From NCBI GenBank assembly GCA_902805475.1, contig CADCSX010000009.1:682001-746000 (forward strand): a stretch of 64,000 nt of DNA, read 5' to 3'. Shown here in pieces: positions 47,664-59,190 of the stretch. The notes under the pieces were generated by a model. The model worked only from the letters and a program-made list of their open reading frames with translations, was not told the DNA's origin and made no database searches. This DNA is from Entonaema liquescens. Its lineage: Eukaryota; Ascomycota; Sordariomycetes; Xylariales; Xylariaceae. The translations under genes were made by a program, and so were the position numbers. Within the stretch, counting starts at the first letter, position 1, and every line of letters starts with the position of its first letter.

Positions 47664-47691
47664 TACACCCTACACCCTACACCCTACACCC
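47664..47691. repeat. Four copies of TACACCC
   Basis: Exact 7-bp tandem array, superficially like a telomere variant but not the fungal TTAGGG unit. Confidence 0.85.
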
Positions 47692-49244
47692 AAATATTGG
47701 GTCTCCGGGATAAATTACATCACAGGCAGCGCCGAGGCATAATAAGCGACGATAATATTACTGTCTCTCGCTCTGACAAATAGCTTCTCCAAAAGGTCCC
47801 ACCCACAAGCTCACAGGCTGAGCTGCATGTCTCGACGACAAAATGGAAGGGCAGATTAGGTTAGGTACCTAATTAGGAAGTAAACAGGTTTGAGCTCGCG
47901 CCTGTGTGTCCGAGTTTCGATCACCAGCTTCAGACAATACGTAGTAAACGTAAACAAGAACAAAAACAAAAAAGAAGATTGCTTGCGCGATTTCCGAAAC
48001 ACGCATACACGACCTCATTACGCTACAAAGCAGTGCTCCCCAAGCGGAGGCCTGGCGGTATTTCGAGGCTGAGGCGGCTGCCGGATTCAACAACAGCGCG
48101 TCTACCGGCGTATCATAAGTACCACGGCGTACGTATGCTTCTCTACGCGCCTGTCTATCACCGGAAAGGCAGCTATCCGCCCCGAAATACTCCGTAATTA
48201 ATTAACCCAATTTCATCTCCTTTCATTTTTCATATTTAACCCCCTTTCCGCCCCGCCCAGTTTCAGCAAGCGCAGTAAACAGATGTCCCCCGAAGTCATT
48301 TCATTAAGCGCCGCGCTTCGTTCTCATTTAGCTGTCGAGAGAACGCAAGGATAGATGTACCTATGTAGTTTGTACGTGCGCAAGCTTTGCCGCCGACCCC
48401 AGATTCTTTAATAATTTATACTGTATATATCCCGGCGGACGGATCCACCCCCGGGCGATGCGCGCTTTAAATCCCCAACGGAGCCAATCAGATACTCTCC
48501 TCGGCCCCAAAAATAGCATCTCGCGCTTCTCTTCCCCCCTACGTGAGCATGCCGGCGGTTCTACATATTGCAGGCTTGAGTACCTTATGTAATGGGAAGT
48601 ACGTGGTGAAATTATCAGGTCATTCTAATGCAGAACCGCAAGAACCGGGCTCTTCATGCAGATACCCGGGATCCCTTCGTATTCCTGATAGATTAGGTTA
48701 GAATACTCGGTGGCGCAACCCGCTAAGGTTCCTTTTGCGCTCGGATATCTTCACTGCCGGCAGGAGGAAGACACGCCTCCCGCTGGGCGAATCTTAATAA
48801 GAGGTACCTAGTGCTCCGCGTGGCGGTAAGCCCAAATAAATCGAAAGCGGTAAAGGGCAATTAGAAAGAAAAAAATAGACTTTTGACACCATGCCGGAAG
48901 ATACCCGATGCATTGCCTTTTGGAATCCGAAATTAAACCCTGAATAGTCCAAGAAAGCAAAGCGTGGTGTACCTAGATCTCCCCGTCACATGCAAATTTC
49001 CCGAAGAGGATACCTGTAAGCGTTATGGCCAAATCCACCACATTAACACCGGGTTAACAGTACGGGTTTGGTCAATCAGCCTAACCTGGCGATATTGAGG
49101 AGCAACGTCTATCCGGATATCACCCCGGGAAAAATCGGGTCCGGTCGTACAGGTTCTCGTAGTTGCGTTAAAGGGTGACTCTGCAAGCATAGTATTAGAG
49201 ATACGATCCAGAGCGAATTGCCATCAAACTTGGACTTCTATGGA

Positions 49245-49368
49245 TGTCACGAGACAGCTTTGTTGTTCCGCGAGGAACTCTAATCAAGTAAGATAGCTCT
49301 GAATTCAGAGCTAGGTAGTTAACCAAAACAGTTTCTGTGTTCTAAGGGGGTCTCAAGCGAGACCCCTG
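49245..49368. repeat. Three-hairpin dispersed repeat, copy 2
   Basis: Same order as copy 1: TGTCACGAG edge, GTTCC-GCGA-GGAAC, TAGCTCTGAATTCAGAGCTA (a perfect palindrome) and GGGGTCTC-AAGC-GAGACCCC. The stems are identical to copy 1 except that the middle hairpin is extended. Differences fall in the loops and linkers. Confidence 0.75.
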
Positions 49369-50209
49369 AAGATGATAAAGTAAAACTATATTTATAAGAT
49401 TATGTGAGTCAAGGAGCAGTCAGGATTTCAAATAAGAAATCTAGACGAAGGTCATTTTTAGTATACATACGTGACTACAACTTGTAGCTGAGCTATAGCT
49501 TTTCATGGAATAACAATGCTGGCTTCATGATTGCTACTCGTCATGTAAGTGATTTAATACTTCCTTTAAAATATTGTATGACTAGGAGTGTACGTAACAA
49601 AGACTCTACTACATTTTAGTATAGCTGTGACCTTTTCGTACCTAGTATTATTCTATCAAGATCGTCTATTCAATTAATGTGTAAATCTACAGTTCAGAAA
49701 ACATTCCATAGCGTAAATCCTATAATATTTGAGTAGTACTGGTACTTATTACCTCTACTTGGAGTCAACCTAACTATCTCTTTTTGTCTATAGTGCTAAA
49801 CTTTCATCTAGACCTAAGCATCGCTTTAGCAATATCAATATTACGAGATTATATTCTATTTTATAATGATTTATTGTTTCAACAAACAATTTCGCTTTAA
49901 ACCACGAGTTTTCATCGAGACTACACATTCATTTAGTCAAGATATTTATTTCGACTATCCTCAAGCCTATATTTACAGCGCCAAACATGAATAGTACAAT
50001 GCGTATAAATCATCGATTGAAAGGTAAGACACCGCTTACACCAAAAATTGAATCGTAAAACCCTATGTGGAGAATATAATCTAGGTATCTCTTAAGCAAT
50101 CTCAAAACTGCTATCCCCCTTTCCCGCGAGCCCTTATCACGATCCGAGTACGCCCGTCCATGTCCGGTTGATCCTAAGAGGATGAGCTCGGAAAGCCCAT
50201 GTCGCCCCT

Positions 50210-51619
50210 TTATTCCTTCATCTTGACGTAATTGCTGGGGAATATGCCATGTCTTGAACCGATCATTCCAGTCCTAGAACCACATATTAGTACCAAATTT
50301 CCATGAGTTGCACGGATTAAATCATGTACTTACCACCAATCATTGTCGCTGTCGGTCTTTTTCAGTACTGTGATAACATCACCCTTTTTGAACCCCAAGT
50401 CGCCTGGCTGGTCTGGGTCGAAGTTGTATAACGCAACGGCCTCATTCTTCTTCATCAACGCCTGCTTGCTGGCGAAATTTGGTTTCGGTGCTGCGGGTCT
50501 ACCAGGACCGACCCGTCCCCCTTCTGAGTAACCACCCACGGGGGCCGAGGCTCGCGTTGCTACGGTACCGGATCTAGCGAGACCAGCACTAGCGGCCGGC
50601 CGATCATACACGTCGTCTTGCCATGTGCTTGCGCGTTTTGGTGCGCCGAACTCCTCCTGTCCATTATTCTGTTGGGGTTCACTATAAGTACTCCCTCGTT
50701 GGCTGTTCCATACTACGTCATCATGGCGATCGTCATAAACCGGAACGTCATTATACATGGCATCGTCCACAGTAGCTTGGCGCATACCCGCAAATACTCT
50801 CGAATTTAGGACGGACATTAACGGCGCGGCTTGCGGCGGCGGTCGTACGGAACCCGTGAGGAGCTGTGCTGCTGTCCAACGCTGGCCGTATAGTTTTTCG
50901 TTCGCGTCCCTCCGCTCCACTATAGCCGAGCCTTCTAACGACACTCCAGCAAATAGTCCCTTCGTCTTGCTATAACTGAACACACCAGCTACACTTTTGA
51001 GGGATGCCGCACCAGCAGCCTCTGCGTTTCGGCCTACTGGTCCTGCCGCTATAGAGACGTTTCCACCTAGTGTTATAGAACCTTGCTGGGAGAACGTTTT
51101 AACGGCGTGGGAATCGTTGAGGATGAAGACGAAATCGGTCAACTCGAATCCTATCTGGCCACCAAAACCACCACCTGCAGTGATGATGGCCGATGGTGCA
51201 GACCATGTACCATCGGGGAGACGAGCTACAACAAGTCCAGAGCCGAAACGCGCGGATCCAAGGAAGCCGGCTTTAATGACAGTGAGTATCGCTAGGCCCT
51301 AAGTAATTGTAAGCTACCGACTTTACGTACACGAATGGGGATACAAATTATTCCTAGACGCTTGGCGAAAATGCGACGAAAGCCAACTTACTTTTGCGTT
51401 CGCTAGAACCGACGGAGGAATTATCTTGTCGGGACCGAATGCTTGGCGAGGATCGATGAACGAGGTAAGAATCTTGCCACACTTCTTGCATTCCGCTATG
51501 GGGAAGAGTTAGTCTTAGTTGTAAACTCAATGGCAGATACCTGATCGCACGTGGATGCGATTATTCGTAGTTGGAGACTTACACGCCATGGACGACGGAA
51601 GAGGGTTGTTAATACCCAT
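50210..51619 (-). CDS. lsb3: SYLF-SH3 actin-patch protein, Ysc84/Lsb3 family
   Basis: Actin- and lipid-binding protein of endocytic patches. Four exons: 51619-51583, 51495-51392, 51298-50334 and 50273-50210 (389 aa), all GT..AG with matching phase. The N-terminus MGINNPLPSSMASECKKCGK is the family start, split by the first intron. The SYLF (DUF500) domain fills about residues 1-230 (FGPDKIIPPSVLANAKGLAI, GSGLVVARLPDGTW, TAGGGFGGQIGFELTDFVFI, LFAGVSLEGSAI). A variable linker with Tyr/Asp/Pro-rich sequence follows. The C-terminal SH3 domain (about 333-389) shows AVALYNFDPDQPGDLGFKKG, DNDWWTG and GIFPSNYVKM, with the last 64 nt supplied by the small final exon. Just upstream lies a 14-bp tandem repeat. 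Confidence 0.95.
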
Positions 51620-52772
51620 CTTGAGATAATTGTTGGTATCTCAAGACGAAAAGCAATCTAATCCGAAAATTCCGAGCTGAAAACCTTTATGCGACGGGTC
51701 GAGAAATATTAAAGAGTTGACTTATTGTGGTGAGTTGCAAACACCAACTGCGGGGGGCCAAACTTATCGAGTTAAACTGGTCGAGTTAAACTGGTCGAGT
51801 TAAACTGGTCGAGTTAAACTGTATTCTTGGGGAGAAGGTGAATTTAAAGTACAAAATGTTGAGGTTATATGGCGCAACTATTGCGACCGCTGCTTTTTGA
51901 CACGGAGAGATGAATAGGTAAGTACCTAGGTAAGTAGGTAAGTAGGTAGTTTGTAGATGCTTAACTAAGGTTGGTATGTAATAATTGTATTTGTATTTGT
52001 ACAGAAATCAAGTGTTTACTTTACGACGGAAAGAACTAATACTGGTGTCGTCAGCTGCTGTAGCTCTGCCACCTCGGCGGGGCAGGCGGCAACAACGGCA
52101 AAGCTCCAAAGCGCCAAAGCGAAAAAAAAAAAAAAAGCGAGAATGCGAGGCTACGCATACAAACATGGCTTAATATATTTTGGAAGGTACAGGTATATAC
52201 TTGGCCAGTACAGGAGGATGAGGTCACAGCTAGGAAGGCCCCACGTACTACGAGTGACGATTTCCAAGCTGCTATGTAGGCTGCTCGAAGCTAAAAGCTA
52301 AGCTGGGGTAGATGCCAATTCAAGTGATGGACGGTACAATCTTGGTACCGATACAACACTGCAACTAGGATCCGCGGCGCTATCTCTGAATGTGGGACAT
52401 TTAAATTCACCAGCCACAATCTGCGTCATCTTCACTTGCTCGCCTCCTTTTCTCGTCACGGAACCAAATTATGTTCCCGTTACAGCCGAATACCGACCTA
52501 AGGTAAAAGAATAGCAATAATACACTTACGGAAACAAAGACGACAATCAATCCTTTCTCCCACTGGGGATTTGAATATCCAACGAATTTACAACTATATC
52601 GATTCGCTCGTCGCTGCCGCCGCTTACTATTCCTGCTTGTTTTTTACGATTCTTCGGCGGCGCATTTTCGAGACTGGGAAGACAAGCGACGTCTAAATAC
52701 TATCCGCCCTCTACTGCTTTATTTATCTTGGAGCATACGCGAGGAAACCCGGCTTTTGAGTTCAAGTTCAAG
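51620..52772. promoter_or_regulatory. Divergent promoter region Lsb3/Sft1
   Basis: Non-coding spacer of 1.15 kb between two divergent genes. It includes the 14-bp array at 51767-51821, TAGGTA-rich sequence at about 51,917-51,950 and a poly-A run near 52,120. No TATA box is placed with confidence. Confidence 0.5.
51767..51821. repeat. 14-bp tandem repeat, four copies
   Basis: Unit TCGAGTTAAACTGG, three exact copies plus one lacking the last G, 150-200 bp upstream of the Lsb3-type start codon. Could be a binding-site array or simple slippage. Confidence 0.88.
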
Positions 52773-53133
52773 ATGTCGGAGGCATACGAGCGCGAGCGCC
52801 AGAACAATGCGCGTCTAGAGGAGTTGTCTGCGAAGGTTTCGTCGCTGCGCGGCGTAACAGTGGACATTTATGATAACGCGAGAGCGCAGGACGTGATCGA
52901 TAATACCGTACGGACTATCGCCTGCTTATTTACTTCTTAGGTATAAGACTAACATTAAATTCCGCATCATACAGAACGATACATTTTCCTCGATGTCCTC
53001 GCAGTTAAAGGGTTCCGCTGGTCGGTTAGGTCGCATGGCAGCATCGGGAAACAAAGTCGCCATTCTAAAACTCTCGGGCATCCTTATTGGCGCTTTTCTA
53101 ATTCTCTATTACGTCCTGAAGTGGATTTTCTAA
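52773..53133 (+). CDS. sft1: Golgi Qc-SNARE Sft1/Bet1-like
   Basis: Tail-anchored SNARE for intra-Golgi retrograde traffic. Two exons, 52773-52907 and 52975-53133 (97 aa), with intron 52908-52974 (GTACGG..ACAG). It is too short for a usual length cutoff but strongly patterned: the SNARE helix RLEELSAKVSSLRGVTVDIY leads to the C-terminal half with SQLKGSAGRLGRMAASGNKV and a single C-terminal membrane anchor (ILIGAFLILYYVLKWIF). The ATG at 52773 gives MSEAYERERQNNARLEEL; an additional upstream exon cannot be excluded. The ArfGAP gene next to it (53731-55516) also belongs to Golgi/endosome traffic, but convergent placement does not show co-regulation. Confidence 0.9.
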
Positions 53134-53730
53134 ACGATGACCGTAAATTGGCAAGTTAGTATGTGGACCAGGAGAAAAGCGACAAAGCTCTATCGAGGAA
53201 AATCAGATAAGACACTATTGGGCGATATCCCATTACCCCCTTATATGAGCTCCAAGACTTTGGATGCTTCGGATTTACAAGCCCTTTGGATGGCGTAGGA
53301 GTTCATGAAATAAAGGAGCAGGTAACTGGTAACAGCGCTTGGCTAATACGATATGGATACACACGGTTGAGAGACGAATGGAGCTGCGATTTTCGATGAC
53401 ATACCCAAACGGTGTCGGCTGCGACTGTAATAAGACGGGAAAACGAGTAAGATTATGGTTTATTTGATACGGACGACGTGCCATCCTTGTAGCATAGCAT
53501 AGGCGTTACGGATTTGGCCTCCTTGGTCCCAAGTAGGTTACCTACAATCAACGAGTAGCCCAATGAATTTACCTTGATTGGTCTTGTCTTATGTGCAGCT
53601 TCGTATTTGACAAGTAGCTTTGTAAAACCATGTATAGCGAGCGGTCGTAATTATGACCAACTCAAAATTGACAAGGCTAAACCCCTCCTCCTGTCAAGAA
53701 CCCTAATATATCGGACGACCGACCGAACGT
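53134..53730. other. Intergenic region (convergent 3' ends)
   Basis: Between the Sft1-type and ArfGAP genes; nothing recognised. Confidence 0.5.
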
Positions 53731-55516
53731 CTATTGCCAAACATTGGAGAACAAATCATCATTTCCGAATCCTCCACCGGATTTAGACCCGCCGTTGTTG
53801 TTAGAGTTTCCACCTGTGCTACTGGTCCAACCTCCAAATTCCTCGTCCGCCGCTACCTTCGGCGCAGGGGTAAACCCTCCAGAAGTGCCCGGTACCAAAC
53901 TCTGAGTAGCGAAAGATCCACCGGTACTACTCCAGGCACCAAAGTCATTTCCACCGCCGATAGGACTCTTGGCGCCTAATGGACTTTGGGAGCTGCAGCT
54001 GGACTGGGTTCAGGAGCACCCCACGCATTCCCCAAACGTCCGAATTGTTAAATGCAGATGTGCTCAAAGACGAAGTCGCATTTATAGCTGGTGCTGGTGC
54101 TGGTGCTGGAGTCGGCTTTGATTGGTTTGCGGAGAGGTTGAAGATAGAGTCAGTAGCTGATGAAGACGTAGGGGTGGGCTTAGAGGGGACTGGAGCCGCA
54201 ACTGGTTGAGCAGGAGCAGACCAGTCGAAGAGATCGCCTAGGGCTGCTGAAGATTGTGCTGGTTTTGATGGAGCAGCCGGTGCACCAAACGCACCGAAGC
54301 TGTCAGATAGCGATGCCGAAGCCTTTTGCTGGTGTTGTGCTGGTTGAGCAGGCTTGGCATCGAAGAAACTGCCCCCGCTGAGGCCAGAGAATGAAGAAGT
54401 GGCGGGCTGGGGGGTGGATCGGTTACTCGATATATTCGATAGACTAGCAAAAGCATCGTTCTGTGGACTCTTTGGCGGCGGCACTTTTCCAAAACTCAGT
54501 CCGGCAAAGGCGTCTTCTAGCCCTCCACTTGTTGATTTCTGGGGTTGGTGACCCATCGTTGGGGATTGCAAGGGAGATTGCATTGCTCCAAATCCTCCAA
54601 ACGATCCAGAAGAGGAATGCGAGGGCTGCTGTGGTGCTTGCTGAGGTCGCGGGGCCGATGCATAAAGTGATAGAATGGATTGCTTGAGGTCAGGCCTCGA
54701 TTGACTACCTACACCACCTGCATTATTCGTACTTGCTGGGCGCGGAGGCGCAGCTGGTGCTTCACCAAAGAAGTCCAACCCCAGGAGTGAGTCCTTAGTG
54801 TTCACTGCTTTTGGAGGAGCCGGTGCTGACTTGGGAGGAACTTGGGAAGAAGCTGGGCCAGCGGTACTTGCCCTCGGAGGGATGTCGTCGCCACCAATGA
54901 GATCTGCTTGGGGTGTGGGAGGTGCTATACCCCGCGGCGCAGCTTGTTTCCCGACAGAGCTCTTCCGAATCGATTCCTTTCTGTCTATGCTTTGCTTTTC
55001 TTTCACAATACTTAGTGGAACGTCGTCGTCGCCTTCAACATCCAGGCTCGCAGGATCCGGCATTGGCCCGTCCATCACCCATCTTTTAAGTTCGTATTTG
55101 GTTCTGATGAAATTCTCGATCTTTGCTTCGGAGGGGACATGGCCGGCAGCAAGCTTCGACTCCCAATATTTGTTGGCGCGCGCATTGCCCCAGCTCAAGA
55201 TGCTTTGCAGTTGCTCATCGGTCCACGAATCTAGATCGACCGACTTGACTCTCGATATGTGGGTGCCCATTCCTCGGTGGATTCCCGAACAGCGAATACA
55301 GATGAAGACGCCTAAGTTCCAGCTCGCCCATCGTGGATCTATAACAAAGTGTTAGTTTGCTAAGGCGGAACTAGTAGGTTATATTGAAGGGAACGCACGC
55401 TTATTTCGTTTGCAATCGGCGCATATCTTGTTGGCTTCTAATTTCAAGAGACTCTTAATGGTTTGTTGATTTTGGGCTGCTCGTTCAGCCGCCGGATTGG
55501 GAGGCCGTCTAGACAT
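53731..55516 (-). CDS. age2: ArfGAP protein, Age2/SMAP type
   Basis: GTPase-activating protein for Arf in trans-Golgi/endosome traffic. Exon 1 is 55516-55399, intron 55398-55339 (GTGCGT..ATAG), then a long exon from 55338. The ArfGAP zinc finger is CADC (32-35) and CIRC (53-56), with PRWASWNLGVF between them, followed by the arginine finger in GIHRGMGTHISRV and by VDLDSWTDEQL. A long Ser/Pro/Ala/Gln-rich disordered tail follows. The C-terminus needs care: the main frame stops at 53945, but another frame continues with SPIGGGNDFGAWSSTGGSFA.. to FGNDDLFSNVWQ and a stop at 53731. The composition, DFGAW/EFGGW repeats and DDLFSNVW ending look like the real tail, so a short 3' intron (or indels) near 53,950-54,030 is inferred. 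I could not fix its borders. Confidence 0.87.
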
Positions 55517-56249
55517 GGCGTGACCGCTACCGTTACCGGCAAGGAAAAGGAGTAGACGTGCAATATGTGATATACCAAGTCGACGATGTTATATAGAGGC
55601 AAAAAGGTATGTGGTAGGAAAGGGGTTGCCTTGAATCAGGAGTTGAAAGGGGGATGATAAGTGATGGTGTGGCAGTGATATGAGAATTGTAAAGTGTAAG
55701 AGATGAGGTGCGATGAATGAAACTGTGGCTTTCCTCAATTTGGTTCAATGTTCTTGGTCTAAGCGTTACAAGTACCTACGTAGTTATTACATGCTGTGAT
55801 AAATTAGTATCTGTAGGCCATTTTAGAAGGTACCACATATTATCGGAAACCGCGATTTCGAATTAATCCGTTATCTTTTGTCCAAGGCAGCCAAGATTCG
55901 ATATCTACCCGCGGACCCGTGTCTATGGCAAGGTGTGGGGGTGCTTGATGCACCTAGGAGCCCTGTACCGATTCAAATTGTGGCAAATGGTTCCATGTAC
56001 AGGTATGTATGTGGGGCAGGTCATTGACGACATCCGCATGATTCCATACATCTTCGGTAACGCGGGCTTTGAAGCATTTCGTTTCTTATTATTACATCTT
56101 CTAATTAGTGAAATAGTGATTCCAAATCATAGTATTGAATCTCGCATAATTCCACACCACAATTTGAATTGTTACTACCACCAACGGATATATAAATCTA
56201 GATAATTCACATAACTACCTACCTAGTTACCTACCTATCATCACAACTA
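55517..56249. promoter_or_regulatory. Divergent promoter region ArfGAP/MsrB
   Basis: Spacer of 733 bp between divergent starts. It ends with TACCTACCTAGTTACCTACC close to the MsrB start. Open frames at 55533-55748 and 55933-56205 lack support. Confidence 0.5.
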
Positions 56250-56929
56250 ATGCGATTTCACCCATTCTCCAACTTATTCCGAGCTTTCTTTGCATTTTCT
56301 AATTTGACTAGGGTTCGTCCTCTAGCTCATCCATCACTGCGCCATAACCCAACAACATTTAAGTCTATGCCGACCATTCCCTTCATCGGAAGTTTATTTG
56401 GCTCAAGCTCTAATCCATCTAACAACATGTCGTATCCCGACCAGAGATCAACTGACGAATGGCGCGCCGTTCTTTCAAAAGGTATGTGCCATTTTGCCTC
56501 GGAATAGGAATCGCCTTTATCTACGCTCGGGCAATTACTAACCTACATTTCTTAGAGCAATTTAGAATTCTTAGGGAAAAGGGTACAGAGGCGCCAGGGT
56601 CTGGGAAGTACGATAAATTCTTCTCCGAATCTGGGGTGTATACATGTGCAGGCTGTAATGCACCCCTATACAAGGCAAATCATAAATTCAAATCCGGCTG
56701 CGGCTGGCCTGCATACTTTGACAGCATCCCCGGCGCTGTTACAAGGCACACTGATAAGTCATGGGGTATGGAAAGAACGGAGATCTGCTGCGCCAACTGT
56801 GGTGGTCATCTAGGCCATGTCTTCAAGGGAGAAGGATACCCAACCCCAACGGATGAGAGACACTGTGTTAACAGTATCAGCTTAAACTTCTCTCCAGACG
56901 ACAAGCCAGCCCAAGGAGGTGATAAATAG
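56250..56929 (+). CDS. msrB: Peptide-methionine (R)-S-oxide reductase (MsrB), probably mitochondrial
   Basis: Repairs oxidised methionine (R-sulfoxide) using thioredoxin. Two exons, 56250-56481 and 56556-56929 (201 aa), intron 56482-56555 (GTATGT, branch ACTAACC, TTAG). The first 55 residues are basic and Ser/Phe-rich (MRFHPFSNLFRAFFAFSN), like a mitochondrial presequence; an internal Met (MPTIPFIGSLFG or MSYPDQ) could give a cytosolic form. The core shows EQFRILREKGTEAPGSGKY, CAGC and CANC zinc-binding pairs, the SGCGWPAYFDSI motif and the catalytic Cys in ERHCVNSISLNF. Length and motifs are complete. The resolving-Cys position was not checked. Confidence 0.95.
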
Positions 56930-57726
56930 ATTAGGGCTGGTAACTATTTTATTATGATTTTTTCCTCTTCTTTTCTCTTTTCTTGGGACATGAATGCGTT
57001 GTAGGGGACGATACGAGGCGAGTAAGGGTCAAAAGTCATTTCATACAAACTTATATACCTAGTATCTATATTTTATATAAATGGATCAAATTCTCATTCC
57101 GAAATATTGTGTTATCCTTTCTAGCAAGATACGAAATAAGAACCGTGCTAGTGCTCCTCGTCGGAAGTCTCTTATCGTTCAGGCTTCCTAGATTTCAAGA
57201 TATCACGAACTTTCTTGGTTCTAGGTATTGTTTTATTTCTTTGCTAAAACAAAAAGGGGAATTTAGTTACCATATGGTGTTCTATTGAATTTACCTAACT
57301 ACTACGTATTCCTAGTAGTTTTCTAGCGGCGGAATTTACTTTTGGGGAATGGTGACTAGTAACGAAGAAATCGAAAATGCCTTCCAAATTTATTTATTCC
57401 AGGTGTACTATCAGTGCCTGAGGAATAAGGGGTAACTACGGGAGTAGCAAGAGCCTCCGAGAGCAACTTCCGAGTTTAGACCAGTCAAACCTAATAAACT
57501 TTTCAACTTGGTTGAGCAGTCGAGCCCTAAGCACAAAACTACAAGTCTGAGCTATCCCCAAGGGTTTTTTTTTATTTTTTTTTTTTATTCAGATCATAAA
57601 TTACAACGGAATATTATACATATAGGTCCATTAACCAACCGCTATTGATAAATTATCTTTTCCAACTCTTGCAAATCACCTTCAACTTTTCCACCCATTC
57701 CAACTCTAGTTATTCATCATTTCAAT
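56930..57726. other. Intergenic region
   Basis: 3' flank of MsrB and promoter of the next gene. It contains a T-rich run at about 57,565-57,590. The frame at 56983-57288 has no motif. Confidence 0.5.
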
Positions 57727-58194
57727 ATGGATAGCCAAACAAATACCGCTACTCCGACTCCCAGTCCAACTGCTGGTTGGACTCCTCAACTATCTCCTCC
57801 TGCGACCGGTCTATCTTCTGTTCCATCTCCTAAAGGGACTTTGGTGGACAATAACACCCCGAAGGCATCAGTTGAACCCACTCCAACAACCCAAGAAGGC
57901 AAATACATCACAGACGCTGTGGTGACGACATCTCCGCAACAACAACAATCACCGGAGCCGCATCAGGCAGTCTCACCATTGCCAAGGATCATCATCACCT
58001 ATCAGAACGGTTACCATTCAAGACTGTACTCCGTCTACGATAGGCTGGCTCGCGAATACATCTATCACCACGCCAGAGACGGAGATAAACAGATCGGAAT
58101 GACTTTTGTGCAAGGAAAGCTCGAGTCTCTCGAAGATATCGTTTCCGGCAAAATCTTCTACATCCGTGGCATTACTCATAAGAACCTACGATAG
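57727..58194 (+). CDS. Hypothetical P/T/Q-rich protein, 155 aa
   Basis: ATG 57727 opens MDSQTNTATPTPSPTAGWTP after a T/A-rich leader. The first 90 residues are Pro/Thr/Ser/Gln-rich and probably disordered (QQQQ at about 77). The last 65 look folded (RIIITYQNGYHSRLYSVYDR.. GKIFYIRGITHKNLR). No signal peptide. Family not recognised. A further exon-like stretch in the same phase begins at 58318, so this model may be a truncated or mis-spliced view of a longer gene. Confidence 0.55.
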   Translation: MDSQTNTATPTPSPTAGWTPQLSPPATGLSSVPSPKGTLVDNNTPKASVEPTPTTQEGKYITDAVVTTSPQQQQSPEPHQAVSPLPRIIITYQNGYHSRLYSVYDRLAREYIYHHARDGDKQIGMTFVQGKLESLEDIVSGKIFYIRGITHKNLR

Positions 58195-59190
58195 CCGCCA
58201 ACAATAGTATCATTCGCCCTACTCTATACAAAAATATGAGGTATTTCATCCTCCCTCTTATTTACACTTGAGTCATTATGCCAGCGTATATTGATCACTA
58301 ACGGTTTCAAATGTTAGAAGATACAACCATGGGTGAATTTTTGGCAGGGTACTTTGAAGACTTTGGATGGAAACCGTCATTCACATGCATATTATATCGT
58401 ACGGACTCGTTACGAACAGCATGGACCACCAAGCGCGCATATCAGGATACAAGCATTTCACAGCCACCAGGACGACTGCATTTTGAGATTTCGTTTTGAT
58501 TTAGGATCGAACTTTGGTAGCCGTTATAGCGCGTTGCCTGAACTTGAGGCAGCGGTTATAGCAATAGAAGCGAAATGGAACCACACCATTGGGACATGAT
58601 TGGTTTAGGAGGTACTGAGATACTATACCATGGAGCTTCAACTATGCGTACTTACCTATCAAGTTTCTTAATCCATTATTTATCTCATTTTTATTCTTCA
58701 AACTATTTATTCACATATGCTCCAATAAGCGTTGAATATGTTTCTCCAGATAGCGGTAGCCAGTGAATTTCCATCATTATTTTCAGCTTATCCATCGGCA
58801 ACCATTGTCACCCTACCGTATGATAACATGGCTGCAGAAAGGCCAACATTCTAGAACACGCAGGACATCCTGAATTACGTCAAATATCCCCTACCAATTG
58901 GTTCATCTCGCAAAAAGTGATCCTTCTACTCCTGTGTAATACGACACTGCGAAGCTATTCACCTAGTAACGTTGCACTTCTGCGTATTTCTTCGTATTTA
59001 GCCATAATCCATCATTGCGTGGCCCGACATCGATGTATGGCGCCATGTTTAAGTAGACGATTCTATAAGCTTAAAACTGTATAAAAACCTTGCTCAACCT
59101 TTAAATATTTATATTGTTTTGTAGAGACGTTTTAAGTTGCCCTGCCGTCTGATCTCATACTTTACACTATCAAAACTGACGTCTGTCAAG
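58195..59190. other. Intergenic region with a possible exon at its left end
   Basis: Apart from the exon-like stretch at 58318-58601 (own entry), the region down to the secreted-protein gene shows no gene. Confidence 0.45.
58318..58601 (+). other. Open exon-like stretch, possible continuation of the preceding gene
   Basis: A good acceptor with branch point (CACTAAC.. GTTAG, 58295-58317) opens a 94-codon frame with protein-like composition (HAYYIVRTRYEQHG, IRIQAFHSHQDDCILRFRFD, ALPELEAAVIAIEAKWNHT) ending at TGA 58599-58601. A donor GTATTT at 58239 fits this acceptor, but it lies 44 nt beyond the stop of the upstream frame (TAG 58192-58194). Options are an unseen first exon, a disabled gene, or splicing from a non-consensus donor. 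Confidence 0.4.

Larger units (their letters stand above)
41456..50209. other. Gene-poor region, 8.75 kb, upstream of the cyclin gene
   Basis: No coding region could be supported: frames are short, lack motifs and do not join by good splice sites. The first 2-3 kb next to the cyclin may be leader and promoter, with polypyrimidine and poly-A/T tracts near 41,550, 43,130 and 44,750. It contains tandem arrays at 43931-43976, 44273-44304, 46814-46908 and 47664-47691 and the second three-hairpin repeat (49245-49368). A long noncoding RNA cannot be excluded. Confidence 0.5.
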
